Part shown: piece after piece, positions 56,173-64,000 of the stretch | How the letters are laid out: each line of letters starts with the position of its first letter | Position numbering within the stretch: position 1 is the first letter of the stretch | Source of the DNA: Flavobacterium sp. W4I14 | GTDB lineage: Bacteria; Bacteroidota; Bacteroidia; Sphingobacteriales; Sphingobacteriaceae | Direction of reading: 5' to 3' | Assembly (NCBI GenBank): GCA_030817875.1 | Contig: JAUSZU010000001.1 | Span: 3,472,001 to 3,536,000 of the forward strand | Length of the DNA: 64,000 nt | Position numbers and translations under genes: made by a program | The notes under the pieces: model-generated | Told to the model about the DNA's origin: nothing | What the model saw: the letters and a program-made list of their open reading frames with translations, nothing else | The model's database searches: none

Positions 56173-58287
56173 TTAATTTAACTCTATCTGTACACCCAAT
56201 CCTTTACCCACCTTTGTTCCGGCAATGATGGATTGACTGACCACTTTTCCCGAACCCGAAACCTTTGTTTTCAAGCCTGCATTCCCTAAAAGGTACAATG
56301 CATCTTTCAGTCCCATTCCCGCCACATTTGGCATCACACCTTTACGCTCGTTATTTTCCTGAAAAACCGTTCCTGCACTGGTATCTATAATATTGTAATA
56401 CTCAGATTTTGAAGCAAAAAGCGGTTTAAAACCAAATGCTTTATACACCTTCTGAGTCGCTTTACTCTGTCCTGCTTTTGTTGGCGGATTACCTGTATTA
56501 CCTACCAAACGGGTTGGCATATCGTTGTACATCTGCATATCGCTGGCATAAATACGGTCGGCGATTTCCCTGAATACAGGTCCTGAAACCAATGCTCCGT
56601 AATAAGCACCCTTTGGATCGTTGATTACCACGATTAGCGAATACTTCGGTTTATCAGCTGGAAAATAACCCACAAATGAAGCTTGATATTGTTTTTTTCC
56701 TTTGTAACCTTTGTTTGCATCAGCAACCTGGGCAGTACCCGTTTTACCTGCAATTGGATATAAAGGATTGTAAACAACCTGCTTTCCACTACCCTCGGTT
56801 ACCACGCCTTCAAGCATTTTTCTGATCTTGCTCAAGGTAACATCCGAACAGATTTTATCGTTAATTACTCTCGCTTTAAATTGTTCGATCGGATTACCCA
56901 GCCTTCTGATCTCTTTTACAAAAATCGGTTGTAACATTTTACCATTGTTGGCCACTGCATTATACAGAGTGAGCATCTTTAATGGCGTCAAATTCATTTC
57001 GTAGCCATAGGCCATTTGAGGAAGGGTCATGTTTTTGTTCCAGCTTCGGTTCGCTTTAATATTTTTAATCACCGGTGTTGCCTCACCTGGGATCTGCAGG
57101 TCCATTTTTTTATTCAAATGCCAATCGTATAAATGATCCGTAAATTTCATTGGATTACTACCGTAATGCATGTTGATCAATTTCGCAATCGCTGCATTCG
57201 AAGATTCTTCAAATGCTTTTTTCACGGTAACTGTTTCAATTTTCGGGTGTGAATCTTTAATCAGTTTGCCTGGGATCTGATAATATCCCGTACCGATCAT
57301 GGTATTGGTATCGATCAGTTTATCTTCTAAAAGCGCCATGTACGAGGCTAATTTAAAGGTGGATCCCGGATCCTGGTTACCCGCGATGGCATAGTTAAAT
57401 TTCTCTTTATACACCCCTTCCTCTACCTTAGAGAAATTAGCTACCGCCCGGATCTCACCGGTTGCCACTTCCATCAAGATCACCGTACCGTGATCAGCCT
57501 TCGATTTGATCAACTGCTTTTCTAATGCACTCTGAGCCAGATCCTGCATGTTTACATCAATGGTCGAAATAATATCAGCACCATCTTTTGGCGCCACCTC
57601 AGCTTCTTCATTAACAGGAATATAAACCCCACCGGCAATTCGCTGCATCAATCTTTTTCCGGTTTCGCCGTTGATATATTCTTTATAGGCACCCTCTAAA
57701 CCCACACCGTTTTTAACATTTTCGTTTTTATACCCGATGGTACGGGCAGCCAAAGCCTGAAAAGGAAGAATCCGTTTGTTCTGCTGAACAGCAATTAAAC
57801 CGCCACTAAACTTCCCGATGTTATATAACGGAAAAGTCCTGATGGTTTTAAGATCAGCATAACCCACTTTACGGTGGATCAGCAAATAGCGCGAGCTGTC
57901 CTGGCGGCCTTTGCGCAGATAACGCGCATATTCTTTAGCCGTTTTATCCTGAAAGAGCTGAGCTAATTTATAACCCAGCGAATCTACTTTCTCATTAAAT
58001 ACTTTATCATCGGCAATACCGCCAGCAAACATATCCATGCGCAGTTCGTATTCCGGTATCGAAGTAGCCAGTAAACTGCCATCGTTAGAATAAATATTTC
58101 CACGGGTAGCCTCTACATTTACATATCGTGTAGAAAGACTATCTGCCATAGCTTTCCATTTTTTCCCTTGCACATACTGCACCTGACCGAGGCGTAAAAA
58201 CACCGCGAAAGCAAAAAGCACAATTAAGCCAAATGCCAGATATACACGAAGCAAGATGTTTGCTCTAATATTCATCGCTTTTAACAA
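56173..58287 (-). CDS. ftsI: Septal penicillin-binding protein FtsI (class B PBP) with PASTA domain
   Basis: The 704 residues include one N-terminal membrane helix (FGLIVLFAFAVFLRLGQ), a dimerisation region (about 55-240) and a transpeptidase domain with the nucleophilic Ser309 in SxxK (PGSTFKLAS), S-x-N in EESSNAAIA and K-T-G in AGKTGTAQ. A C-terminal PASTA domain (about 640-704, MPNVAGMGLKDALYLL) is present. It crosslinks septal peptidoglycan with FtsW. It overlaps ftsL by 23 nt. The start could also be the Met four codons later. Confidence 0.95.
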   Translation of the reverse strand: MLKAMNIRANILLRVYLAFGLIVLFAFAVFLRLGQVQYVQGKKWKAMADSLSTRYVNVEATRGNIYSNDGSLLATSIPEYELRMDMFAGGIADDKVFNEKVDSLGYKLAQLFQDKTAKEYARYLRKGRQDSSRYLLIHRKVGYADLKTIRTFPLYNIGKFSGGLIAVQQNKRILPFQALAARTIGYKNENVKNGVGLEGAYKEYINGETGKRLMQRIAGGVYIPVNEEAEVAPKDGADIISTIDVNMQDLAQSALEKQLIKSKADHGTVILMEVATGEIRAVANFSKVEEGVYKEKFNYAIAGNQDPGSTFKLASYMALLEDKLIDTNTMIGTGYYQIPGKLIKDSHPKIETVTVKKAFEESSNAAIAKLINMHYGSNPMKFTDHLYDWHLNKKMDLQIPGEATPVIKNIKANRSWNKNMTLPQMAYGYEMNLTPLKMLTLYNAVANNGKMLQPIFVKEIRRLGNPIEQFKARVINDKICSDVTLSKIRKMLEGVVTEGSGKQVVYNPLYPIAGKTGTAQVADANKGYKGKKQYQASFVGYFPADKPKYSLIVVINDPKGAYYGALVSGPVFREIADRIYASDMQMYNDMPTRLVGNTGNPPTKAGQSKATQKVYKAFGFKPLFASKSEYYNIIDTSAGTVFQENNERKGVMPNVAGMGLKDALYLLGNAGLKTKVSGSGKVVSQSIIAGTKVGKGLGVQIELN

Positions 58288-58687
58288 TTATTTTTTTTGG
58301 TGGTTCAATCAGTTCTTTTATCCCAAGGGTATCTACCTTTTTGGCAACCTCTGTCAATTTACTCTTGAACATCAGGTCGGCCTTGAGGGATTTATACTCC
58401 CATCTTAATTCTTTTACTTCTTTATTTAATTTATCAATCCGGCGAATATTGTTTACCGCAAAGTGGCTGTTGGCAATGTAAATCATCCCCAAAAGCGCCA
58501 GAAAACACAAATAAGGCAAAGCATCAGTTGCCGCCTCTTTACTTACTAATCCATCATTAAAAAGCTTACTGATAAATGAATTGCTATCCATTTTTTCTTC
58601 AGCAGTTTTTGGCCTTTTGGGCGCAGCTTTTAACTCTGGTTCAGGCCCAACTTCTTCCTCCTCTATCTCTTCCCTAAACCTGTTCAT
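58265..58687 (-). CDS. ftsL: FtsL-like cell division protein
   Basis: The 140 residues have an acidic, Pro/Lys-rich cytoplasmic N-terminus (EEIEEEEVGPEPELKA), one membrane helix (YLCFLALLGMIYIANSHF) and a coiled-coil-like periplasmic part (NIRRIDKLNKEVKELRWEYK). Position between rsmH and ftsI and this topology identify FtsL although sequence conservation is weak. It overlaps rsmH by 4 nt and ftsI by 23 nt. Confidence 0.85.
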   Translation of the reverse strand: MNRFREEIEEEEVGPEPELKAAPKRPKTAEEKMDSNSFISKLFNDGLVSKEAATDALPYLCFLALLGMIYIANSHFAVNNIRRIDKLNKEVKELRWEYKSLKADLMFKSKLTEVAKKVDTLGIKELIEPPKKIIVKSDEY

Positions 58688-59589
58688 ATCTTTTCTGCAA
58701 TTCTTAGTTTCGCACTGCGGGCCCTATTGTTTTGAGCAATCTCCTCATCAGTGGCAATTATCGCTTTTCGTGTAATTACATTAAATGGCTTTTGCTGATT
58801 TCCGAAGAAATCCTTTTCTACTTCACCCTGAAATTTGCCTTTCGCCATAAAGTTTTTAACCGGCCTGTCTTCCAAAGAATGATAAGACATGACCACTAAA
58901 TGACCACCCGGCTTCAATACATCAGCAGCCTGCAGCAGAAAATCTTCAAGCACCTGGATTTCGGCATTCACCTCTATGCGTAACGCCTGAAACACCTGCG
59001 CTAAATATTTATTCTCTTTTCCTTTCGGGATGTAACCAGCAATTGCCGACTTCAAACTGTCTATATCGGTAAAAGGCTGCTCTAAACGTGAAGTCACGAT
59101 GGCGCGAGCCAACGATTTAGCATTCTTCACTTCTCCATAAATTCCAAAGATTTTATGCAGTTTATCCTCTGTATAGGTATTCAGTATTTCAGCAGCCGTT
59201 AAATCACGATGCTGATCCATACGCATATCCAGATCGGCATTATGACGGATAGAGAAGCCACGTTGTGGCACATCAAACTGATGCGAGGAAACCCCAAGAT
59301 CAGCCAGAATACCGTCAACCTGCTTGAAACCTTTTAAACGGAGATTGTTTTTTAAAAACCCAAAGTTCTGGTCGATAAAAATAAAACGGTCGTCAGCAGG
59401 AACATTCGCCTGGGCATCAGGATCCTGATCGAATGCGATCAACCTTCCTTTCGGACCAAGATGTCTCAAGATCTCTCTCGAATGACCACCGCCACCAAAA
59501 GTAACATCTACATATACACCCTCAGGTTTAATATTCAAACCATCAATGCAAGGTTGCAACATTACAGGAACATGGTAATTATTCGCCAT
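58684..59589 (-). CDS. rsmH: 16S rRNA (cytosine(1402)-N4)-methyltransferase
   Basis: The 301-residue SAM-dependent methyltransferase has the SAM loop VTFGGGGHSREIL, the DLGVSSHQFD motif (ILADLGVSSHQFDVPQRGF) and the target region with SYHSLEDRPVKNFM. It methylates C1402 of 16S rRNA. Like mraZ it is at the head of the dcw cluster; it overlaps mraZ by 11 nt and ftsL by 4 nt. Confidence 0.97.
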   Translation of the reverse strand: MANNYHVPVMLQPCIDGLNIKPEGVYVDVTFGGGGHSREILRHLGPKGRLIAFDQDPDAQANVPADDRFIFIDQNFGFLKNNLRLKGFKQVDGILADLGVSSHQFDVPQRGFSIRHNADLDMRMDQHRDLTAAEILNTYTEDKLHKIFGIYGEVKNAKSLARAIVTSRLEQPFTDIDSLKSAIAGYIPKGKENKYLAQVFQALRIEVNAEIQVLEDFLLQAADVLKPGGHLVVMSYHSLEDRPVKNFMAKGKFQGEVEKDFFGNQQKPFNVITRKAIIATDEEIAQNNRARSAKLRIAEKI

Positions 59590-60046
59590 CTACCCCTCCT
59601 TTCTTATCGCCCATTACTTTTTGAGCAAGGCTTGCAAAATTGGCTGGAACATCATCAAAAATATCTTCGTATGCTTTTTTATCCCACACCTCGATACGAT
59701 CCAACTGGCAGGCCAGAACAAGATCACTACCGATACCCGCATATTCTACCAAAGATTTCGGCAAAAGCACACGGCCGGCAGCATCAAGCGAAAGCTCGGT
59801 TGCCCCACGCGTAAAAGCCCGTACAAAGGCCCTGTTTTCCTGATCGTAAATATTAAGCTTGGCAAGATCGGCCACAACGGCATCCCACACATTTTTAGGA
59901 TAGATCACCAGGTTTTTCTCAAAACCACGGTTAATAATGAGCCCATCATTCTCGGCATTAGGCAATTGTTTCTTAAGCGCAGCAGGTACCATAAGGCGGC
60001 CCTTTGCGTCAAGTTTACAATCGAATTCTCCTAAAAGTTGGGTCAT
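59579..60046 (-). CDS. mraZ: Transcriptional regulator MraZ
   Basis: The 155-residue protein has two SpoVT/AbrB-like repeats (GEFDCKLDAKGRLMVPAALKK and ATELSLDAAGRVLLPKSLVEY). MraZ binds direct repeats upstream of itself and controls the dcw cluster. Three AAAGTGG-like direct repeats spaced 10 bp apart lie about 44-76 bp upstream (60090-60122). It is the first gene of the cluster. Confidence 0.97.
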   Translation of the reverse strand: MTQLLGEFDCKLDAKGRLMVPAALKKQLPNAENDGLIINRGFEKNLVIYPKNVWDAVVADLAKLNIYDQENRAFVRAFTRGATELSLDAAGRVLLPKSLVEYAGIGSDLVLACQLDRIEVWDKKAYEDIFDDVPANFASLAQKVMGDKKGGVDGE

Positions 60047-60089
60047 AGTGGTATCTACACTTTATATCTAGTGTAAAAGTAAAGAGTTC

Positions 60090-60122
60090 TACCACTTTTT
60101 ACCACTTTTTACCACAAAAAAG
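60090..60122 (-). promoter_or_regulatory. Candidate MraZ operator: AAAGTGG direct repeats with 10-bp period
   Basis: On the minus strand the sequence reads TTTGTGG-TAA-AAAGTGG-TAA-AAAGTGG-TAG: three head-to-tail 7-mers separated by 3 nt. This matches the AAAGTG[T/G]-N3 arrangement described for mollicute MraZ more closely than the E. coli TGGG-N6 pattern. It lies upstream of mraZ, where autoregulation is expected. Confidence 0.65.
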
Positions 60123-60851
60123 TTTTCCACATCCCTTTTGTTACAATAATGATGCAGCAATATACCTAGAATAAGTATATCAGCACAAAACAAAAAGCCT
60201 TAATAACTGACAATAAGCCAATTAAAATAAAATATTAAAAAGTGTCACACTCGCCCAATTTCTACAATATTTATTGGATTTTTTCCCAGAAGCACTCATT
60301 TTTAGCTTTTAAAAAGTGGGAGAACCTCCCACTTTACGACGAATTTTATCCCTTTTGAAAAAATGCAAGTATTAAAGCCCTGTATAACCTGAAACGATTA
60401 AGGTTGTTTACTCAGGACGGATATGTCGGAACAGCAGATAAATTGAGGAGGACTCATAAGGTAAAAACCCATTTATATCATTTGTACAATCTGTTCGTAA
60501 ATTGCGAATAATCGTAATGCAAGTGCTTTAAGATTAGCTTCGCTGAGCAATCGTGATCCCTGCCTGCGCGGGAAAGATTATCACGCTATTGGAATCTGTA
60601 ATGGCCTTTTAGAGGACAAATGTTTTTTGTTTTTGGCTAGTAAAGGTCTTCGACAGGCTCAGACTGGCAACAGCTATCCTATAAATTATGCCGGTTAACC
60701 TTTGAAAAGTTTGAACAGAATTTTTCGCTTCATAACCTTTAATATTCATGGCACCGAAATAATCACCTTATTTAGACTCATTAAAAATAATTTGGAAGAA
60801 AGCATTTAAAACGATTTCTTTGTAGGCGTAAACTAATATTGCACAAAGGGA
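60123..60851. other. Long gap between mraZ and the PepSY gene with several dispersed elements
   Basis: No gene seen. Contents: a 10-bp perfect hairpin at 60313-60335 (AAAGTGGGAG / CTCCCACTTT); a possible REP-like fragment near 60540-60590 (CTTCGCTGAGCAATC and CCTGCCTGCGCGGG); and CTTCGACAGGCTCAGACTGG near 60648-60667, a phrase of the type often dispersed in this phylum. The upstream promoters of mraZ and the PepSY gene must lie here. Confidence 0.5.
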
Positions 60852-62438
60852 ATGCTACGCTCAAAAATAAAATCAGAAACTACCTCCAAAAAATTAAACT
60901 GGGCAAAACACCAAAAAAGATGGTTCGGCAAATGGCATCTCTATCTGGGCATTATAGCCGGGGCAATTGTAGCCTTTGTAGGCGTTACAGGCAGCATCCT
61001 GGTTTTTCAGGATGAGATAGACCGCGCGCTGAACCCTAATCTGTTTGAAGTGATTGCGCAGAAACAAAAAATGCCTGTTGAGGATATTGTTCCTTTGATC
61101 AGAAAAAACTATCCCAGCTTAAAAATTGATTACCTGATGCTTAACAACTTCAAAAACCCCAATGAAGCATATAGCGTTATGAATTTAAAAACTGGTGGAG
61201 AAACCTTTATTAATCCATATACCGGAAAAACAACCGGTAAAAGAATACATACCAGTTCTTTTATCCATGTGGTTACCGAACTGCACCGAACTTTGCTTAT
61301 TCCTGTTGCCGGACGTTATATCTGTGGTTTAGCTTCACTATGTCTTTTAATTTTAACCATTTCGGGCTTGCGTTTATGGATCCCAAAAAAATGGAAACAG
61401 CTAAAATCGGCACTTACAGTAAGGTTTAGCGGCTCTTTTAAGCGGCAAAATTACGATTGGCACAATTCACTCGGGTTTTACTCCTCTCCCATTGTAGCGA
61501 TATTAAGCCTCACCGGTTTTTCGATTACTTTTTCTACGCTTGTTATTCCACTGTTATTTGTGCTTAATGGGAAATCTCCTCAAGGCGTAGCTGCGTTATT
61601 GGGTGCAAAATCTGCATGGCATGCACAGGCTGTACCCCTTCCACTTAAAGAGATTGTTGCCGCAGCGAAAGAAAAAATGCCCAACGGTTACATTGGTGGG
61701 ATTGCTTTTCCGGCTGACAAAACAGGCACCTACCGCTTAGATGTAGTGAGTGGGAACCTACCGAAAGTTGGAAAAAGAGAAATGCTTATTGTTGATCAAT
61801 ATACGGGGAAAGTGTTATTGAACAGCCGGAAGGATTTCCCTAATGTTGGTAATGCTTATCTCAGCTGGTTAACACCAATCCACTATGGAAGCTTTGGTGG
61901 TAGGCCCACACAGATTATCGCCATTATTGCCGGCTTAATGCCTCTTGCCTTATTTATTACTGGTTTTATTATCTGGTGGCCACGTTATAAGAAACAAAAG
62001 AAAGGCAAAAAACGAAAAACAAATGAAGCAGCTTTGGATGAGGTATTGGAAACCCCGACGGTTGAAAAAGAGTTAAAACCAACGAAAATAAAAACACCGC
62101 TTCCGAAACTGGGCAGCTATTTCCTTTTACAGTTTAAATCGGGATTAAAATACGCAATGATTATCCTCCCGATCAGTTTTATTATGGGTGCATTATATGG
62201 CCTTCCTTCAGGAATCATTATTCAACCGGCCATTTTTGTAGTGGCCTTTAGCTGCGTGATGGTCTGTTTAAATTTTATATGTGCATTGTTGTCCGAAATA
62301 TTCAATATCCTCATTCTACTTCCATTTAAAAAGGGAAGTCATAGGGTAACACGCTATTTTGCCTTATCAACAGCTTTTCTGGTATGCTATTTGGCGGTTT
62401 ATATAGTGCTGCTTAATACTGGGCTTGAGGTTTTCTAA
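60852..62438 (+). CDS. PepSY-associated TM-helix protein (iron-regulated reductase-like)
   Basis: The 528 residues resemble the PepSY_TM family (FhuF/PiuB-like) often expressed with siderophore receptors. The first helix (WHLYLGIIAGAIVAFVGVTG) and following residues are typical. A PepSY-like domain lies at about 50-130, then three further helices (for example GLASLCLLILTISGLRLWI, SPIVAILSLTGFSITFSTL and AIIAGLMPLALFITGFIIWW). Past a Lys-rich linker (about 375-420) the C-terminus (about 430-528) has two or three extra helices not common in the family. It converges with a siderophore-type receptor, suggesting reduction or release of iron from a siderophore in the inner membrane. Confidence 0.85.
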   Translation: MLRSKIKSETTSKKLNWAKHQKRWFGKWHLYLGIIAGAIVAFVGVTGSILVFQDEIDRALNPNLFEVIAQKQKMPVEDIVPLIRKNYPSLKIDYLMLNNFKNPNEAYSVMNLKTGGETFINPYTGKTTGKRIHTSSFIHVVTELHRTLLIPVAGRYICGLASLCLLILTISGLRLWIPKKWKQLKSALTVRFSGSFKRQNYDWHNSLGFYSSPIVAILSLTGFSITFSTLVIPLLFVLNGKSPQGVAALLGAKSAWHAQAVPLPLKEIVAAAKEKMPNGYIGGIAFPADKTGTYRLDVVSGNLPKVGKREMLIVDQYTGKVLLNSRKDFPNVGNAYLSWLTPIHYGSFGGRPTQIIAIIAGLMPLALFITGFIIWWPRYKKQKKGKKRKTNEAALDEVLETPTVEKELKPTKIKTPLPKLGSYFLLQFKSGLKYAMIILPISFIMGALYGLPSGIIIQPAIFVVAFSCVMVCLNFICALLSEIFNILILLPFKKGSHRVTRYFALSTAFLVCYLAVYIVLLNTGLEVF

Positions 62439-62505
62439 GTTACGGGCACCCTGCCTAAGGCTTGAAGTTACTACCTGATTGACAACTCAAAATTCATAAA
62501 TTCTT

Positions 62506-62535
62506 ATCGTATCAGATGGTAACATCTGACACGAT
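62506..62535. terminator. 13-bp hairpin between convergent genes
   Basis: ATCGTATCAGATG pairs with CATCTGACACGAT (one wobble) around a 4-nt loop. It lies downstream of the PepSY gene but has no T-run on the plus strand, so its role as terminator is not certain. Confidence 0.45.
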
Positions 62536-62540
62536 TGATA

Positions 62541-62592
62541 AAATAAAAGGGCCTGTACCATAGATTAAAATCACCATGATACAGACCTGGAT
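62541..62592 (-). terminator. Terminator of the siderophore-type receptor
   Basis: On the minus strand GGTCTGTATCAT pairs with ATGGTACAGGCC (12 bp with wobbles), then a run of T. It lies about 95 bp past the receptor stop codon. Confidence 0.7.
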
Positions 62593-62683
62593 ATTAACTA
62601 TATTTCTTTTTCAATCCCTTACCAGGAACCCTTAATATTTAAAGTAGCTTTCATTTAAGAAAAAAATGAAAGGTGAAACAAAT

Positions 62684-64000
62684 TTAAAATCTGAAAGAAA
62701 AATTGGCTACAAAGTTTCTGGTAAATTGTGGGTTTCCTACCAAGTCCCAATATTCTACATTGGTGATATTGTTTAGCTTAAAGCCAAATTTCCATTTTTC
62801 TTTTTGGTAGGAAACGGCAGCATTAATAATATGATAGGCCGGAATGGTATAGGTATTGCTGGAATTTAAATAGGAATCGCCAACATAGTTTCCCCCAAAA
62901 CCCAGCCCGATGCCTTTAATATTCTGCAATGGTAACTGATAACTTAACCAATAATTAACGATGTGTTTGGGTGCCTGTGTGGCGTATTTACCTTCATAAA
63001 CATCGGCCTTAACAAATTTATTTTCGTTAAATCCGTACCCTGCCACAACATTTAGCCCCGTAAAAGGATTTGCGGTAAGTTCTACTTCGACACCCTTGCT
63101 CACTTGCTGGCCATCCTGAAAACTAAACAGGGCATTATCCGTACGCAAAGCATTGTCAATATCAATATAATAATAGCTGATGCTTCCGCCGAGTTTACCT
63201 TCAGGCAGTTCTGCTTTTACCCCACCTTCCAATTGGTTGGCAAAAACCGGTTTTGGTTTAAAAAGACTCCCATCAGGCTGTTCAAGTGGCCCCTGATTTT
63301 GAAAACCATTCATAAAGTTCCCAAACAAAGATACCTGGTCTTTAACCACTTGATAAACAACTCCGAACTTAGGGGAAAGAGATGGCTGAACAAAACCTCC
63401 TACATAGGTTTGCTTAAAACGATCAAAACGCAAGCTTAACATCGTCGACAAACGGTCGGTCCAGTTGATCACGTCAGAAGCATATAAACCAAAAGCATTT
63501 CCTCCATACGCATCATTTGATGCAGGTATTGAATTATCGGCTAAAAGGCCGGTTACCCTGCTCAGTCCTGATTTTTCGAAAGGCTGCTTAATGTTTATTT
63601 TATCAAGCGGAAGGGCTTTGTAGGTAAGTGTTTCATCATTATATTCGAAACTCGCGCCAATCAACAGGTTATGTTGAAACTTGCCAGTACTGAACTTACC
63701 ATTGAAATTTTGCTGGATATTGGCATAAGTTCTTTCTCTCGGACCAAAATGCCTGATGCTTGTTGAAGCCGTATCAGCATCGATCCATTCCACATAAGGT
63801 TGATAGCTGTGGTTTAAAAATTCATTTACGTGAGATACGCCAGTTGTTGATGTCCAGTTTTTACTGATCTGATATCTGGCCTGCCCAAAATATTTTGTGG
63901 CTTCGGCATCGCTGAGCAAATCATTTTGAAAGAAAGACTTTTTAAAGCCTATCGGAATATCCCTGGCCGATTTAAAAGGCACTTCATCCCCGAAAAGCAA
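62684..64000 (-). CDS. TonB-dependent siderophore receptor, C-terminal part (runs off the window)
   Basis: The 438 residues seen are beta-barrel only: alternating strands (for example WTDRLSTMLSLRFDRFKQTY and LGGSISYYYIDIDNALRT) and the terminal NPQFTRNFVANFSFRF with a final Phe, the signal for outer-membrane assembly. Segments such as PSLSPKFGVVYQVVKDQVSLFGNFMNG, the ligand-pocket type loop KGVEVELTANPFTGLNVVAGY, and YWDLVGNPQFTRNF at the end closely follow the TonB siderophore receptor family (FhuA/FhuE type). The plug and N-terminus lie beyond the right edge. It is convergent with the PepSY gene, with which such receptors are often functionally paired. The siderophore is unknown. Confidence 0.88.
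   Translation of the reverse strand: MLFGDEVPFKSARDIPIGFKKSFFQNDLLSDAEATKYFGQARYQISKNWTSTTGVSHVNEFLNHSYQPYVEWIDADTASTSIRHFGPRERTYANIQQNFNGKFSTGKFQHNLLIGASFEYNDETLTYKALPLDKINIKQPFEKSGLSRVTGLLADNSIPASNDAYGGNAFGLYASDVINWTDRLSTMLSLRFDRFKQTYVGGFVQPSLSPKFGVVYQVVKDQVSLFGNFMNGFQNQGPLEQPDGSLFKPKPVFANQLEGGVKAELPEGKLGGSISYYYIDIDNALRTDNALFSFQDGQQVSKGVEVELTANPFTGLNVVAGYGFNENKFVKADVYEGKYATQAPKHIVNYWLSYQLPLQNIKGIGLGFGGNYVGDSYLNSSNTYTIPAYHIINAAVSYQKEKWKFGFKLNNITNVEYWDLVGNPQFTRNFVANFSFRF

Noticed and set aside
59621..60034. 137-codon plus-strand frame opposite mraZ
   Set aside because: Antisense to mraZ, a conserved gene in its expected position.
60056..60075. TACACT-N8-AGTGTA upstream of mraZ as a fifth copy of the carbon-regulon palindrome
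   Set aside because: Half-sites are in the reverse order and the spacing is 8 rather than 5, so it does not match the other four sites.

Overview
The window looks like a chromosome segment of a Bacteroidota bacterium, most likely Sphingobacteriaceae (Pedobacter-like). The grounds are low-GC DNA, starts without Shine-Dalgarno sequences, TAnnTTTG-type -7 promoter elements, CarboxypepD_reg/TonB-dependent receptors, a LytTR two-component pair, a serine palmitoyltransferase-like enzyme, a histone H1-like small protein, and a dcw cluster lacking murF and ddl. Genus placement is inference. No rRNA, tRNA, CRISPR array, intact insertion sequence or prophage was seen.

Layout: 1-5.2 kb holds the start of a threonine aldolase gene, a BadF/BadG-type kinase, a Nudix-fold regulator, and the operon pfkA - second BadF-type kinase - gap. 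A shared palindrome (AGTGTA-N5-TACACT) lies at four places: before the first kinase, between the regulator and pfkA, before a short untranslated transcription unit at about 5.57-5.73 kb, and upstream of the alpha-glucosidase/glgB pair at 15.06 kb. This suggests one carbon-metabolism regulon. At 5.8-10.4 kb are a decayed metallophosphoesterase, a membrane protein, a DeoR regulator divergent from a HAD phosphatase, a possible Cys-rich peptide, a Crp/Fnr regulator and a second short promoter-terminator unit. At 10.4-22.1 kb are glgB, a GH31 glucosidase, a TonB receptor, a penicillin-acylase-family hydrolase, a small membrane protein and a LuxE-like adenylating protein.

At 22.1-27.6 kb lies the most notable locus. 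It is an eight-gene minus-strand operon (MerC protein, tiny lipoprotein, ABC ATPase, FtsX permease, three DUF3299-like proteins, Fur-family regulator) divergent from a COG0523 GTPase, with two palindromes in the shared promoter region. It looks like a Zur-type metal (probably zinc) homeostasis system.

27.7-43.1 kb carries a LytS/LytTR pair, a TonB receptor, tyrS, a ligA interrupted by a one-base frameshift, a GxxExxY gene nested between dispersed repeats, dapA, a GNAT enzyme, a Crp-AraC fusion regulator, a histone H1-like protein and serine palmitoyltransferase. 43.3-60.1 kb is the dcw cell-wall/division cluster on the minus strand: mraZ-rsmH-ftsL-ftsI-murE-mraY-murD-ftsW-murG-murC-ftsQ-ftsA-ftsZ. 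Four of its intergenic gaps are occupied by different dispersed-repeat families, and mraZ has AAAGTGG direct repeats upstream. The window ends with a PepSY membrane protein convergent with a truncated siderophore-type TonB receptor.
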